Of a stretch of DNA of 64,000 nucleotides, positions 32,439 to 46,637 are shown in pieces. Source of the DNA: Deinococcus indicus (lineage in GTDB: Bacteria > Deinococcota > Deinococci > Deinococcales > Deinococcaceae); assembly GCF_002198095.1 (NCBI RefSeq), contig NZ_NHMK01000009.1:868001-932000 (forward strand), read 5' to 3'. Under the pieces are notes generated by a model. The model searched no databases and had not been told where the DNA came from. It worked only from the letters and a program-made list of their open reading frames with translations. The position numbers and the translations under genes were made by a program. Within the stretch, counting starts at the first letter, position 1. Each line of letters opens with the position of its first letter.

Positions 32439-34136
32439 TCAGCGGGCGGAACTGGCGGGTTCGGCAACGGCCTCCGCGCTGGCGTGGGCGGGGCCGAGCA
32501 GTTCGCGGGCGTGCCGCAGCGCCGCCTCGCTGGTGTTGCCGCTGAGCATCCGGGCGATCTCGTGCAGGCGCTCTTCCGGGGGCAGCAGGCGCACGCGGCT
32601 GACGGTGCGGCCGTCCTCGACGCTCTTCTCGACCTTGTAGTGGTGGTCGGCCTGCGCGGCGATCTGCGCGAGGTGCGTGACCACGAACACCTGCCGGGCC
32701 TGCGCGAGGTGCCGCAGCTGCGCCGCGACCGCCAGGGCCGCGCCGCCGCCGATGCCGGCGTCCACCTCGTCGAACACCACCGCGGGCGTGTCGGCGCCCA
32801 GCACGGTGCTGATGGCCAGCATGACGCGCGACAGTTCGCCGCCCGAGGCGACGTCCGCCAGCGGCGCGAGGTCCTCGCCGGGGTTGGCGGTGAAGTGCAG
32901 CGTCACGTCGCTCAGGCCGTGCGCGCTGGGCTCGTTCAGGGCGTGCAGGCGGAATTCCAGCCGGGCGTGCGGCATGCCCAGCTGCCGGATGACGGCCACC
33001 AGTTCGGCGGCCAGCGGCGCGGCGCGGTCCCGGCGGGCGGTATCGAGGGCTGCCCCGGCGCGCAGCAGCTCGGCGTGCAGGGCCGCCACGTCGGCGTCCA
33101 GGGTGCCGGCGTCCTGCTCGTCGCGAGTCAGGGCGGCGAGTTCCTGCTCGACCTGCGCCTGGAAGCTCAGCACGTCGTCCAGGGTGGGGCCGTACTTGGC
33201 GCGCAGTTTGCCCAGCGCGCCCAGGCGGGCCTCGACCCGCGCGAGTTCCTCGGGGTCCGGCGCCTGGTCCTCGGCGACGGCGCGCAGTTCGCCCACGACG
33301 GCCTGCACGCTGTCGAGCGCCTCGCGCAGCTCGCGTTGCAGTTGCGCGGTCGTGTCGTCGTAGCGGGCGCTGACGTTCAGGGACCGCACGGCCTCGGCCA
33401 GGAAGCCCAGGGCGTTCTCGTCGCCGTCGCTGAGCAGCGTGATCGCCCCGGCAGCGCCCTGCGCGATGCTTTCCAGGTTCGCCAGCCGGTTCAGGTCGGC
33501 CTGGAGGGGTTCCTCCTCGCCGGGGACGGGGTTCACGTCGCTGATCTCGGTCGCCTGGAACTGCAGCAGGTCGAGTTGCCGGGCGCGTTCGCGCTCGCTG
33601 GCGCGCAGCGCCTCCAGGCGGGCGCGGGCGTCGGCCCAGGCGCGGTGCGCGGCCGCGTACGCACCGAGTTCGGCCGGCAGTTGCCGGTCGAGCAGGGCGC
33701 GCTGGTTGGCAGGGCCGAGCAGGCTGACGGCGCTGTGCTGCCAGTGGATGGTCAGGCGCCGCTGCGCCCAGTCCTGCAACTCGCGCAGCGCGACGACCTC
33801 GCCGTCCAGCCGGGCGGTGCTGCGGCCCTGGCTGGTCACGCGGCGGCTGGCGACGTCGTCCGCCCAGAAGCCCGTGACGAGCAGGTCGTCCTCGCCCGTG
33901 CGGATCAGGTCGGTGTTGCTGCGCGAGCCGAGCAGCAGACCCAGGGCGTCCACGATGATGCTCTTGCCGGCGCCGGTCTCGCCGGTGAAGACGCTCAGGC
34001 CGTCACGGAAGCTCAGGTCCAGCGTGCGGATGGTGGCGAGGTTGCGGACCTCCAGGCGGCTCAGGGACGGTCCCGGCGCGGTCGGCGGTTCGTTCTGGGG
34101 GGTGGTCTCGTCGCGCGAGCGGGCCTTTCGGGTCAC
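32439..34136 (-). CDS. recN: DNA repair protein RecN
   Basis: RecN is an SMC-like ATPase that helps repair double-strand breaks by holding broken ends. The 565-residue protein has Walker A GETGAGKS, a central coiled coil (about residues 150-340), signature [14 protein letters not shown] and Walker [18 protein letters not shown] 34136 gives [10 protein letters not shown] and is preferred; the open frame extends to 34286 without support. Because Deinococcus repairs heavily fragmented genomes, RecN matters there. No palindromic radiation/desiccation-response motif was seen upstream. Confidence 0.95.
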   Translation of the reverse strand: MTRKARSRDETTPQNEPPTAPGPSLSRLEVRNLATIRTLDLSFRDGLSVFTGETGAGKSIIVDALGLLLGSRSNTDLIRTGEDDLLVTGFWADDVASRRVTSQGRSTARLDGEVVALRELQDWAQRRLTIHWQHSAVSLLGPANQRALLDRQLPAELGAYAAAHRAWADARARLEALRASERERARQLDLLQFQATEISDVNPVPGEEEPLQADLNRLANLESIAQGAAGAITLLSDGDENALGFLAEAVRSLNVSARYDDTTAQLQRELREALDSVQAVVGELRAVAEDQAPDPEELARVEARLGALGKLRAKYGPTLDDVLSFQAQVEQELAALTRDEQDAGTLDADVAALHAELLRAGAALDTARRDRAAPLAAELVAVIRQLGMPHARLEFRLHALNEPSAHGLSDVTLHFTANPGEDLAPLADVASGGELSRVMLAISTVLGADTPAVVFDEVDAGIGGGAALAVAAQLRHLAQARQVFVVTHLAQIAAQADHHYKVEKSVEDGRTVSRVRLLPPEERLHEIARMLSGNTSEAALRHARELLGPAHASAEAVAEPASSAR

Positions 34137-34350
34137 GCTCCCGAGTCTAATGCCTGGGCGGGGGCGGCGATTGGGGCGCAGGTGGGTCTTGCCGGTCTGT
34201 GGGGGCGGCGCGGCAGGCGCGAACATGAAACTCCCATTACATTGCGCCCATCCTGGCCTGAGCGGGCCGGGCCAGAATGACGGCATCGTTCACCCCGGAC
34301 GGTCGGGAGCCGGCCTTCCGGCACGCGGGTGAGCACCAAAGGAGCGCAAC

Positions 34351-35499
34351 ATGACGAGCGATACGACCGGCGGCGTGAGCAAACGCAGCCTGCTGATGCT
34401 GGGGGGCCTCGCCGCCCTGGCCTTGAACAAGGACACCCGCCGCGCCCTGGTCACGGGCAGCCGTGACGTCTGGAGCGGCGCGCAGCACACCCTTCAGGAC
34501 ACCGTGAAACCCACCCTGGCGCACTCGCTGGCGCAGGCGCAGGAACGGTCGCAGGAGCTGGCCCTGGAAGCCGCCCGCCGGGGCCAGAGCGCCGCGAGCC
34601 TGATCCGTGAGGAAGGTGTGCCGCGCGCCACCAGCCTGCTGAGCAGCGTGCTGGACGAGGTCGCGGCCGTGGCCGGCGGGCTGGCGGGCACGGCCGGGGA
34701 ACTGGCGGGCACCGCGCAGGAACGTGCCGGGACGCTGGCCGGCACCCTGGCGGACACGACCCAGACCGTGACCCGGCAGGGCCGGCAGCAGGCAGGCCGC
34801 CTGCTGAGCGCCGCGCAGCACAGCGCCGGCGACACCCTGGCAGACGCACGCGGCGCCGGCAAGGAGCTGCTGGCGACCGTGCAGGACCGGGTCGGCAGCA
34901 CCCTGCACGAGGTTGCGGACGGCGCGCAGACCCGTCAGCGCCGCATGGAGCGCACGCTGAAGCAGGCGCGCCGTGACGCGGAACGCGAACTGCGGGCCGG
35001 ACAGCGGACCCTGAACCCCGCGAAGCTCCAGAAGGCCATTGACCGGAAGGTCGCGCCGCTCCAGAAGGAACTGGCCCGCGAACTGAAGGTGCTGGAGAAG
35101 CAGGCGCGTCGGGCGCGCCGTGACGACCGCAGCGGCGGTTCGGCCGGCGCCCTGGTGACTCTGGCGCTGGTCGGGACGGGCGCGGTCGTGCTGGCCCGCG
35201 TGCCGGCCGCCCGGCAAGGCATCCTGAGTGCCGTGGAGGGCGTGAACCCGGAGGCGGCGCAGGCGCTGCGTCAGGCGGGCCGCAACGCCCGTAACCTGAT
35301 CGGCAGCGCGTGGCTGGAGCGCATCGAGGAGCATCAGGCGACGCCGGCGCCCGGCGCGGCGAAGTCCACGCAGGCGGCGACGACGGGCGCCTCGGCGTAC
35401 GGCGCGGTGGCCCCGGACGCTCCGGCAGCGGCGCGCACGAAGGCCGAGGAATCCGGCGGCAGCGAGGGCGCGGCGCGCAAGGACACTCCGACCAACTGA
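34351..35499 (+). CDS. Ala-rich helical membrane-associated protein (382 aa)
   Basis: No firm family can be named. The N-terminus ([14 protein letters not shown]) and a segment near residues 265-290 ([21 protein letters not shown]) are hydrophobic. Between them lie long Ala/Gln/Glu/Arg-rich amphipathic helices, with repeats such as [30 protein letters not shown]. This recalls YtxH-like and apolipoprotein- or LEA-like proteins. A strong AAGGAG stands before ATG 34351. The C-terminal 60 residues are Ala/Thr/Pro-rich and likely disordered. It may protect or organise the membrane, which is inference. Confidence 0.65.
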   Translation: MTSDTTGGVSKRSLLMLGGLAALALNKDTRRALVTGSRDVWSGAQHTLQDTVKPTLAHSLAQAQERSQELALEAARRGQSAASLIREEGVPRATSLLSSVLDEVAAVAGGLAGTAGELAGTAQERAGTLAGTLADTTQTVTRQGRQQAGRLLSAAQHSAGDTLADARGAGKELLATVQDRVGSTLHEVADGAQTRQRRMERTLKQARRDAERELRAGQRTLNPAKLQKAIDRKVAPLQKELARELKVLEKQARRARRDDRSGGSAGALVTLALVGTGAVVLARVPAARQGILSAVEGVNPEAAQALRQAGRNARNLIGSAWLERIEEHQATPAPGAAKSTQAATTGASAYGAVAPDAPAAARTKAEESGGSEGAARKDTPTN

Positions 35500-35559
35500 T
35501 TGGCGCGGTATGAGCGGGCGGGGAGGCGATGACGCTTCCCCGCCCGTCTTGTGTGGGTA

Positions 35560-35715
35560 ATACGGATTCCAATTGAATGGGCTGCAAAGCCCGCTGGGTC
35601 CGAGCGAAGCGACTCGCAGAGCTGCTCCGCAGAGTGGGAGCAAGACGGGTTCCGAAAGTGGAGTCGGCAATCCGGTGAAGTTCCGGATTGTTGCCGAAAC
35701 AAACGGAATCCGTAT
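35560..35715 (+). repeat. Interspersed palindromic element, copy 9
   Basis: This 156-bp copy has left end ATACGGATTCCAATTGAATGG and right end AAACAAACGGAATCCGTAT. It is one of the few copies whose left end does not adjoin a stop codon; it is preceded by GTA and lies 60 bp after the Ala-rich protein gene. Confidence 0.9.
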
Positions 35716-35966
35716 GGGTCCTGGCAGGTGCATGGTGCGGGGCCGCGTTTCGTAATGCGCTGGTAAGTGGGCGGCGCATGCTGGTGGCAGGAAACAGGTG
35801 TCCGGCAGCCAGGGACGTTTGTGTGTGTTGTCCCCAAAAGCGTGACACCACAAAGCTTTGACTGGAACCGTTTCCCAGGCGAAGATTTCAGGGTAAGAAA
35901 ACACACGAAGTCCGGCTTTTGCGTCATCCCAGCCGGTTCCGCCTTTCCGCACACGGAGGAACGCCC
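35716..35966. other. pckA upstream region
   Basis: No gene is evident. TTGACT at about 35858-35863 is a possible -35 hexamer, but no good -10 follows at 17 bp. An A-rich stretch, GTAAGAAAACACACG, lies at about 35894. A GGAGGA ribosome site precedes pckA. Confidence 0.4.
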
Positions 35967-37565
<1,599 letters not shown>

Positions 37566-37581
37566 ACCTGCCCACCGAAGA

Positions 37582-37614
37582 AGGCCCCCAGCTTGATCGG
37601 CTGGGGGCCTCTTT
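37582..37614 (+). terminator. Rho-independent terminator after pckA
   Basis: AGGCCCCCAGC pairs with GCTGGGGGCCT around a 7-nt loop, followed by CTTT. It also faces the end of malG and may act in both directions. Confidence 0.85.
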
Positions 37615-37633
37615 CCGTGCAGGATGAAGGGGA

Positions 37634-40419
<2,786 letters not shown>

Positions 40420-40607
40420 GGGTGGGGAGAACCTCCCTGCGCGTGTGGGCAGGTGGGGCCGCTGACGGAGCGGCGGGCAGAACGTGGAACGGTGGGGCGG
40501 ACCTGGGTACCGGGCAGCCTACACCCTGGAGCGCCCGGCCGGGCCGACAAAGCCGCTGCCCCGCCCGGCCTCGGGGGCGCGGCGGGGCAGCAGGCGGCGT
40601 TACAGGA

Positions 40608-41789
40608 TCACTTGATGTTGCTGTTGATTTCCTGCACGGCCTTGTCGAGGATCTGGCCGTAGTTCTGGCCGGGCTTCTGGACGCTCTGCGCGATGGCGTT
40701 GCTCCAGGGGCCCCACACGGCGCCCATTTGCGGGACGTTGGGCATGGGGGTGCCGGCGCTGATGCTCTTGCCGAAGCCCACGACGACCGGGTCGGCCTTC
40801 AGTTTGGTGCGGGCGCTGAGGCTGACGGGGATGCGGCCGCCGGCCTTGTTGAAGGCGACCTGCGCGTCGCTGGCGCTGATCTGGCGGGCGAAGGCGGCGG
40901 CGGCGGCCTTGTTCTTGCTGTAGGCGTTGAGCATGGTGCCCTGCACGCCCACGAAGGGGCTCCACTTGCCGCTGGCGCCGGGAGGGGTGGGGAAGGTCAT
41001 GATGCCGTAGTCGATGCCGGCTTTCTTGATGTCGCCCATGTCCCAGGGTCCGGTCAGGAACATGGCGAGGCGGCCGTCCACGAAGGCGCTCTTGGCGGCG
41101 CCGCCGTCCACGCCTTCAGGCACGAGGTTGTACTTGTAGCGCAGGTCGTTCAGGAAGGCGCTGGCCTTGTCGGCTCCGGCGTTGGCGAGGCCCACGTCCT
41201 TGGTGTTCAGGGTGCCGCCGGTGTTCTTGAAGACGTACCCGCCGTAGGCGCTGACGATGCCGTACTGCATGTAGGCGTTGCTGAGGTCGGCGAGGTAGCC
41301 GTACTTGCCGCTGCTGGTGTTCTTCTGCGCGGCGGCCAGGAACGCACTCCAGGTGGTGGGGGCGCTGGGCACGAGTTTCTTGTTGTACACGACGGCGACC
41401 GCTTCGGCGAACATGGGGATGCCGAACAGTTTGCCCTGGTAGGTCAGGGCGCTGACGGCGGTCTTGTCGAGGTCGGTCTTGCTGGTGACGTACTTGTCCA
41501 TCGGCTCGATGACGCCGGCGGCGGCCAGCTGGCCGAGGCGGTCCTGGGGCAGCGTGGTGATCAGGTCGGGGCCCTGGCCCTTGGGGGCGCTCTGGATCAG
41601 CTTGTCGGGAATCTGGTCGAAGGGCACGCTGACGATGTTGACGGTGTTACCGGTTTTCGTCTTGTACTGGGCGGCCTGGGTGCGCAGCCACGCGAGTTCG
41701 GCGTCGCCGAAGTGCGTCCAGACGGTCAGGGTGGCGGCGCTGGCCTGGCTGATCAGCGCGAGCGAGAGAACGGTCAGTGCTTTTTTCAT
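40608..41789 (-). CDS. malE: Maltose/maltodextrin-binding protein MalE
   Basis: This 393-residue solute-binding protein has a Sec signal ([18 protein letters not shown]) and no lipobox. It shows family features [61 protein letters not shown], and [21 protein letters not shown], close to E. coli MalE in order. AAGGAG precedes ATG 41789. It is the first gene of malE-malF-malG. The ligand is presumably maltose, maltotriose or trehalose-like oligosaccharides. Confidence 0.93.
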   Translation of the reverse strand: MKKALTVLSLALISQASAATLTVWTHFGDAELAWLRTQAAQYKTKTGNTVNIVSVPFDQIPDKLIQSAPKGQGPDLITTLPQDRLGQLAAAGVIEPMDKYVTSKTDLDKTAVSALTYQGKLFGIPMFAEAVAVVYNKKLVPSAPTTWSAFLAAAQKNTSSGKYGYLADLSNAYMQYGIVSAYGGYVFKNTGGTLNTKDVGLANAGADKASAFLNDLRYKYNLVPEGVDGGAAKSAFVDGRLAMFLTGPWDMGDIKKAGIDYGIMTFPTPPGASGKWSPFVGVQGTMLNAYSKNKAAAAAFARQISASDAQVAFNKAGGRIPVSLSARTKLKADPVVVGFGKSISAGTPMPNVPQMGAVWGPWSNAIAQSVQKPGQNYGQILDKAVQEINSNIK

Positions 41790-41816
41790 AGAGCTCCTTG
41801 AAGGACGGCGGCCTTG

Positions 41817-41829
41817 TGAACCGCTTCCA
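41817..41829. promoter_or_regulatory. LacI-type operator candidate near malE start
   Basis: TGAACCGCTTCCA is an imperfect palindrome around a central C/G, like LacI/MalR-family half-sites (TGGAAGC-type). It lies 28 bp upstream of the malE ATG. Confidence 0.35.
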
Positions 41830-41890
41830 ATTGGGGTTGATCCTGTTCCATCGGCGTTCCACGGAAGGAGCCTTCTGGATGTGGCCGATT

Positions 41891-41902
41891 CGAGCGCTTT
41901 CG
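41891..41902. promoter_or_regulatory. LacI-type operator candidate in malE leader
   Basis: CGAGCGCTTTCG is a near-palindrome about 30 bp downstream of the -10 box, a position where repressor binding would block transcription. A second palindrome, TTCGGCCGAA, overlaps it. Confidence 0.35.
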
Positions 41903-41931
41903 GCCGAATGAATTCTGATTGCTCGCAAGAC

Positions 41932-41960
41932 AGTATAGGCCCGCGCTGCCCACTTGACAA
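41932..41960 (-). promoter_or_regulatory. Sigma-70 promoter of the malEFG operon
   Basis: On the reverse strand TTGTCA (41955-41960) and TATACT (41932-41937) are spaced by exactly 17 bp. This is the best consensus promoter in the window and gives a leader of about 140 nt before malE. Confidence 0.8.
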
Positions 41961-42229
41961 TGCCCCGGCTGCCCAGAAAACGAACGTGTCAGCCGATCAA
42001 AAGTATGCTTCGCCACACCGAGTCCAAAAGATGCGAACGGTCAGGACGCAGCTGATGAATCCGGTGATTCCGAAAGGAGATGAGCCACCAGCATACGTCA
42101 CGCCGGCCCCGGCTGTCACCGCCCCCGATCCGTGGAACGGACCGGCCGGTTCCAGACCGCTTCCTATCACCAGCCGTCCAGTGACGCGGCCCGCAGACAG
42201 CCGTCCTTACCGCCCGGTCAGGACCGGCG
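41961..42229. other. Gap between the mal promoter and the MFS gene
   Basis: No credible gene is seen. The stretch 42000-42100 is less GC-rich than average. Open frames here are shadows. Confidence 0.4.
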
Positions 42230-42235
42230 TATACT
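42230..42235 (+). promoter_or_regulatory. -10 box for leaderless MFS mRNA
   Basis: TATACT, a perfect -10 variant, lies 6 nt before ATG 42242. Confidence 0.6.
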
Positions 42236-42241
42236 CCGCGC

Positions 42242-43471
42242 ATGCCGGCCTCCCCCACTCCAGGCGCAGCCACGGGCCGCACGCGCCTCACGCTGTTCTT
42301 CACCATCTTCATCGCCATGCTGGGCCTGAGCGTCCTGTTCCCCATCATCGCGCCGCTGGGCCGCCAGCTGGGCCTGACCGAAACGCAGACCGGCTGGTTC
42401 TCCACCGGCTACTCCCTCATGCAGTTCGTGTTCTCCCCCATCTGGGGAAACCGCAGCGAACGCCACGGCCGCAGACCCATCCTGATCCTGGGCCTCGTGG
42501 GCTTCTCCATCAGCTTCGGGCTGTTCGGACTGCTGGCCGAACTGGGCCTGCAGGGCGTCCTGAGCGGCACGCTGCTGTTCGCGCTGCTGGTCGCCTCCCG
42601 CCTGATCGGCGGCATGCTGTCCAGCGCCACCCTGCCCACCGCGCAGGCCATGATGGCCGACCTGAGCGACAAGAACGACCGCGCCGCCAGCCTCGGCCTG
42701 ATCGGCGCCGCCTTCGGACTGGGCGTCGTGTTCGGCCCCGCCATCGGCGCGCTCCTGAGCACCATCAGCCTCACCGCGCCCATCTACTTCAGCACCGCCC
42801 TGGGCCTGATCACCGCCCTCGTCGCGTGGCGCACCCTGCCCGAAACGCGGCGCCCCGGCACCCCCGAACCCGCCGCCGGCAGCCGCCGCGCCCTGCTGCG
42901 CCAGGGAGCCATCCCGCTGTTCCTGACCATCAGCGCCCTGAGCACCCTCGCCAGCGTCGGCATGGAACAGACCATCGGCTTCTACGTCCAGGACACCCTG
43001 AACCTCACGCCCGAAGGCGCCGCCCGCACCGTCGGCGGCATGCTGACCATCTTCGGACTGGTCGCCGCACTCGTCCAGGGCGGCGCGATCCGCCCCCTCG
43101 CCAAACGCCTCCCCACCACCCCCCTGGTCGCCGCCGGACTGCTGATCATGGCCGCCGGCATGTTCCTGCTGCCCACCGGCCAGAGCTTCTGGCCCATCAC
43201 CCTCGCCCTGGCCGTCATCGGAATCGGCAGCGCCATCCTGAGCCCCAGCCTCAGCGCCGCCCTGAGCCTCAGCGTCAACGAAGACCAGCAGGGCGCCGTC
43301 GCCGGCCTCAACTCCAGCGCCCTCGCCCTCGGCCGCATGACCGGACCCCTGATCGGCACCGGCCTCTACCAGACCGCCGGACACGCCGCCCCCTACCTCC
43401 TGAGCGGCGGCGTCCTGACCGCCCTGCTGATCTGGACACTGATCAGCCGGCCGAAGGTCAATGCCAGCTGA
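42242..43471 (+). CDS. MFS drug-efflux-type transporter (TetA-like)
   Basis: This 409-residue membrane protein has about 12 helices. The motif [20 protein letters not shown] (loop 2-3) and [23 protein letters not shown] with [19 protein letters not shown] (motif C region) place it among DHA1 proton antiporters related to tetracycline pumps. Substrate is unknown. The gene ends within the first unit of an 8-fold heptanucleotide repeat, so slippage in that tract would alter only sequence after the stop. Confidence 0.88.
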   Translation: MPASPTPGAATGRTRLTLFFTIFIAMLGLSVLFPIIAPLGRQLGLTETQTGWFSTGYSLMQFVFSPIWGNRSERHGRRPILILGLVGFSISFGLFGLLAELGLQGVLSGTLLFALLVASRLIGGMLSSATLPTAQAMMADLSDKNDRAASLGLIGAAFGLGVVFGPAIGALLSTISLTAPIYFSTALGLITALVAWRTLPETRRPGTPEPAAGSRRALLRQGAIPLFLTISALSTLASVGMEQTIGFYVQDTLNLTPEGAARTVGGMLTIFGLVAALVQGGAIRPLAKRLPTTPLVAAGLLIMAAGMFLLPTGQSFWPITLALAVIGIGSAILSPSLSAALSLSVNEDQQGAVAGLNSSALALGRMTGPLIGTGLYQTAGHAAPYLLSGGVLTALLIWTLISRPKVNAS

Positions 43472-43522
43472 TGGCTGATGGCTGATGGCTGATGGCTGAT
43501 GGCTGATGGCTGATGGCTGATG
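43467..43522 (+). repeat. Heptanucleotide tandem repeat, 8 x GCTGATG
   Basis: Eight perfect GCTGATG units occupy 56 bp. The first contains the TGA stop of the MFS gene. Because the period is 7, every reading frame meets a TGA within a few units. It lies about 105 bp upstream of rsmB. Confidence 0.95.
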
Positions 43523-43615
43523 GTCAAGAGCGTGTGCGCGGCCGGGCTGCCCATGTCAAGGCGTCTGTACCTGCACCTGACCTCTCACAACCCACCCTCC
43601 CCTCTTTCCGGCGCG

Positions 43616-43621
43616 TACACT
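43616..43621 (+). promoter_or_regulatory. -10 box for leaderless rsmB mRNA
   Basis: TACACT lies 6 nt before GTG 43628, supporting that start over the longer open frame. Confidence 0.55.
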
Positions 43622-43627
43622 GCCAAG

Positions 43628-44938
43628 GTGAACGACGCTCCACGCCGACCCTCTGCCCGCCCCGCTTCCGGCTCCCGCCCTTCCCGTGAGGACCGGCCGG
43701 GGCCTTTCAATCCCGCGCGGGAGGTGGCGGTGCGGGTGCTGCTGCGCGTCCTGAACGGAGACGCCTTCGCCGCCCCGGCGCTCGACGACGCCCTGCAACA
43801 GGCCTGCCTGCCGGGCCGGGACTCGGGACTGGCGACGCACGTCGTGTACGGCACGCTGCGGCACGCGCTGACACTGGACCGCGCCCTGAGTCCCATGCTG
43901 AAAGGCGAGACGCACCCGAAGACGCGGGCCGTCCTGATGGCCGGGGCGTTCGAGAAACTGTTCCTGGGCACCGCGCCGCACGCCGTGGCGAGCGAGTACG
44001 TGAACCTCGCCCGTGGGGCGCGGCTGGGACCGCCCGGACTGGTGAACGCCGTGCTGCGCCGCGTGACGCTGCCCGACGCGACCGACGAGACCCGCACGGA
44101 ACTGCCCGGCTGGCTGGCCGACCTGTACCGCGCGGCGTTCGGCGAGCGGGCCGGGGCGGTCATGGCGGACCTGCTGCGCCCGCAACCGCTGTGGCTGAGC
44201 CTGTCCGACGCGGGCGTGCGCGCCCTGGAGGAAGAGGGCAGCGTGGTGCATCCCGGCGTGCAGGGCGTGGACCGCGTGGAACTGGACCGCCCGCTGCGCC
44301 GCACCGCCGCGTACGAGGACGGGCAGGCACAGCCGATCAACCCGGCCAGTCTGGCCTGCGTGGACGCGCTGGGCGACGTGAGCGGCGTGCGGGTACTGGA
44401 CCTGGCGGGCGGGGCGGGCGTGAAGGCCGCGATGCTCGCCACGCGCGGCGCGCAGGTCACCAGCGTGGACCTCGTGGCCCGCAAGCACGACGCGGCGCGC
44501 GGGAACCTGCGCCGCCTGGGCCTGAAAGCCGAGTTCGTGACGCACGACCTGACCGAACCCCTGACCCTGGAACCGGCGGCCGTGGTGCTGCTGGACGCCC
44601 CCTGCACCGGCAGCGGCACCCTGCGCAGCCACCCGGAGATCAAGTTACGCCTCACGCCGGACGCCGTGCAGGAGATGGCGGCGCTTCAGGCGCGGATGCT
44701 GCCGAACGCAGCCGCACTCGTGCAGCCCGGCGGGACGCTGGTGTACTCGGTGTGCTCGGTCACCCCGCAGGAAGGGCCGCAGGTCGTGCAGGCCTTCCTG
44801 GACGCCCACCCGGACTTCGAGGCGCAGCCCGTACCGGGCGTCGAGGTACCCACCGTCCCGGCGGGACCGGGCGTGCTGACCGTCCCGGACGGCGGCATCG
44901 ACGGGTTCTTCATCGCGCGAATGGTGCGCCGGGCGTAA
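43628..44938 (+). CDS. rsmB: 16S rRNA (cytosine-967-C5)-methyltransferase
   Basis: RsmB methylates C967 of 16S rRNA. The 436-residue protein has an N-terminal NusB-like helical domain ([27 protein letters not shown]) and a C-terminal Rossmann methyltransferase. It shows [16 protein letters not shown] for AdoMet binding, Cys326 in [14 protein letters not shown], and Cys376 in [11 protein letters not shown], matching the two catalytic cysteines of E. coli RsmB. The normally conserved PGGK-type loop reads AGGAGVK. A leaderless GTG start is inferred. Confidence 0.92.
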   Translation: MNDAPRRPSARPASGSRPSREDRPGPFNPAREVAVRVLLRVLNGDAFAAPALDDALQQACLPGRDSGLATHVVYGTLRHALTLDRALSPMLKGETHPKTRAVLMAGAFEKLFLGTAPHAVASEYVNLARGARLGPPGLVNAVLRRVTLPDATDETRTELPGWLADLYRAAFGERAGAVMADLLRPQPLWLSLSDAGVRALEEEGSVVHPGVQGVDRVELDRPLRRTAAYEDGQAQPINPASLACVDALGDVSGVRVLDLAGGAGVKAAMLATRGAQVTSVDLVARKHDAARGNLRRLGLKAEFVTHDLTEPLTLEPAAVVLLDAPCTGSGTLRSHPEIKLRLTPDAVQEMAALQARMLPNAAALVQPGGTLVYSVCSVTPQEGPQVVQAFLDAHPDFEAQPVPGVEVPTVPAGPGVLTVPDGGIDGFFIARMVRRA

Positions 44939-44967
44939 GCGGTAGGCAGCGCAGACCGGGGGCCGGG

Positions 44968-44973
44968 TACGCT
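44968..44973 (+). promoter_or_regulatory. -10 box for leaderless secreted-protein mRNA
   Basis: TACGCT lies 5 nt before ATG 44979. Confidence 0.45.
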
Positions 44974-44978
44974 GGGGT

Positions 44979-45653
44979 ATGACCCTCCTGCGCCGGTCCG
45001 TCCTGCTGAGCCTCCTGACCCTGCTGCCCGGCGGCGCGCACGCGCAGGCCCCGGCGAACTGCGCGCTGGCGAACGCCGTGGACAGCGGCACGTACGCCAC
45101 CCTGACCATCGGCGCGTGGTCTGAAGCCGCGCAGGACCGGGCCAGTTACGACTGGGCGGAATGCCGCGCCGCCGCGCTGCGCCGCACCCTGACCGGCAAC
45201 CCGAAGCTCAGCGCCCGGATCGACACGCTGCGAAAGCAGTACCGCGAGCTGCGCGCCATCGAGAGCGAACTGGCGGGCGTGCGCGCCGGTGGCGGCACCC
45301 TGTACGCGCACGCCGTTCCCCGGTCCTTCGCGGTGCTGGAAGACCAGATCGCCAGTCTGGCGGCCCTGGCCCACAGTCCCCTCGGCGGGCAGACCGGCGC
45401 CCTGTACGCGCGGCAGGTCACGCAGGCCCGCGCAGACCACGCGGCGTACGTCACGGCGCTGCGCCGCTACCGCCCCGGCGCCGACGAGGAGTACGTGCGG
45501 TTCGACCCGGCCGGATGGAAGGCCAGCGTGGACCGCTACGAGGCGCTCGGGAAGGCAATCATGGCCACACTGGGCACGCGCGGCGACGCTGCCACCGCCA
45601 CCGGGTACGCCATCCTGACCAGCCCGGTCTTCAGCGCCGACGGCGACTACTGA
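44979..45653 (+). CDS. Unknown secreted protein (224 aa)
   Basis: No family is recognised. A Sec signal peptide (MTLLRRSVLLSLLTLLPGGAHAQA) is followed by a largely helical, Ala/Arg-rich domain. Two Cys (NCALANAVDSG and WAECRAAALRR) may pair outside the membrane. The final A of its TGA is the first base of repeat copy 10. Confidence 0.7.
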   Translation: MTLLRRSVLLSLLTLLPGGAHAQAPANCALANAVDSGTYATLTIGAWSEAAQDRASYDWAECRAAALRRTLTGNPKLSARIDTLRKQYRELRAIESELAGVRAGGGTLYAHAVPRSFAVLEDQIASLAALAHSPLGGQTGALYARQVTQARADHAAYVTALRRYRPGADEEYVRFDPAGWKASVDRYEALGKAIMATLGTRGDAATATGYAILTSPVFSADGDY

Positions 45654-45812
45654 TACGGACTGCCGTTTGTTTCGCCGACACTCCGGAACTTCACCGCCCC
45701 TGCCGGCTCCACGTCCGGAGGGGCGTTTCTCTCCCACTCTGCGGGGCAGCTCTTCGAATCGCATCCGCTCGGACCCGGCGGGCTTTGCAGCCCCTTCAAT
45801 CGGAGTCCGTAT
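45653..45812 (-). repeat. Interspersed palindromic element, copy 10
   Basis: This 160-bp copy lies between two convergent genes and touches both. Its left end (ATACGGACTGCCGTTTG) begins on the last base of one TGA. The other gene reads into its right end and stops at a TGA inside it. Confidence 0.92.
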
Positions 45813-46581
45813 GACCGCCGCCATGAACGGCGCGCCGCCGCAGGTGACTCCACAGGTCACCCTCCAGCGCGGCGGCCCAGAAGGCGGGCGTCTCGCTGAC
45901 CTGCGCGGCGCTGAGGGTCACGGCCCGTTCGCCGTTCGTCAGCACGGTGAAGGCCTGCGCCGGCCCGAATAGCGGGGACTGCGCCGCCCAGCCCTGCGCG
46001 GCCGCCTGCGCCAGCCAGTGCGTGAACGCCGCGCGGATGTCGGTGTCCGGCGGTAGCAGGACGTGCGGCGCTCCCTGCGGTGCCAGCCAGGACACGCCGG
46101 GCGGGGCACCCAGGTTCAGGCCCGGCTCTGCGGCCACCTGCCCGGACCGGGGCAGCAGCGGCAGGTCCAGCGTGCTGCCTTCCGCGCCCACCACGAGCAG
46201 CAGGGAGTCCTCCCCCACCCGGAACAGGTCCGCCGGGACGCCGAAGCCCACCGCCCCGGTCGGCACGGGCGCACATTCGGCCGCCAGCAGCGCGGCGCGG
46301 AGGCCGGCCAGCGCCTGCATCTGCCCGTGCGGGTCGTCCGGGCCGCGCAGACGCAGGAAGGTCCCACCCGCCCGGTCACGGTACACGCCCAGCGGGGTCA
46401 CGCCTGCCGGCCACACCACGCCCCGCAGCGGGGCCGGCAGGTCCGCCACGCGCCGCAGGGGCCAGCGCGGCGGCGGGAACAGCAGCCCCAGCGCCAGCCG
46501 CAGCCGGGCCAGTCTCCGGCCTGACAGACGGCCCCCTGTCGCCGCCGGGTAACTGAACATCCAGTCCGCTGCGCGTTTCAT
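45796..46581 (-). CDS. Unknown protein (261 aa)
   Basis: No family is recognised. The protein is soluble, Ala/Pro/Leu-rich and without a signal peptide. Readable features include a basic N-terminus (SGRRLARLRLALGLLFPPPRWPLRRVADLP), VYRDRAGGTFLRLRGPDDPHGQMQALAGL, and AQAFTVLTNGERAVTLSAAQVSE. The last residues, TDSD, and the stop are encoded inside repeat copy 10, as in the hydrolase gene at 2777-3616. A TACACT box 6 nt upstream supports ATG 46581. Confidence 0.65.
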   Translation of the reverse strand: MKRAADWMFSYPAATGGRLSGRRLARLRLALGLLFPPPRWPLRRVADLPAPLRGVVWPAGVTPLGVYRDRAGGTFLRLRGPDDPHGQMQALAGLRAALLAAECAPVPTGAVGFGVPADLFRVGEDSLLLVVGAEGSTLDLPLLPRSGQVAAEPGLNLGAPPGVSWLAPQGAPHVLLPPDTDIRAAFTHWLAQAAAQGWAAQSPLFGPAQAFTVLTNGERAVTLSAAQVSETPAFWAAALEGDLWSHLRRRAVHGGGHTDSD

Positions 46582-46587
46582 GCCCGC

Positions 46588-46593
46588 AGTGTA
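46588..46593 (-). promoter_or_regulatory. -10 box for leaderless mRNA of the 261-aa protein
   Basis: TACACT on the reverse strand lies 6 nt before ATG 46581. Confidence 0.5.
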
Positions 46594-46637
46594 AAACCGG
46601 GCCGCACACGGCGACCCGGCAGATGCAGTCCGAAGGG

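Noticed and set aside
34137..34350. Radiation/desiccation response motif upstream of recN
   Set aside because: No palindrome resembling TTATG...CATAA was found here or before uvrD.
43467..43522. Possible CRISPR-like array
   Set aside because: The units are 7 bp and contiguous, with no spacers; it is a simple tandem repeat.
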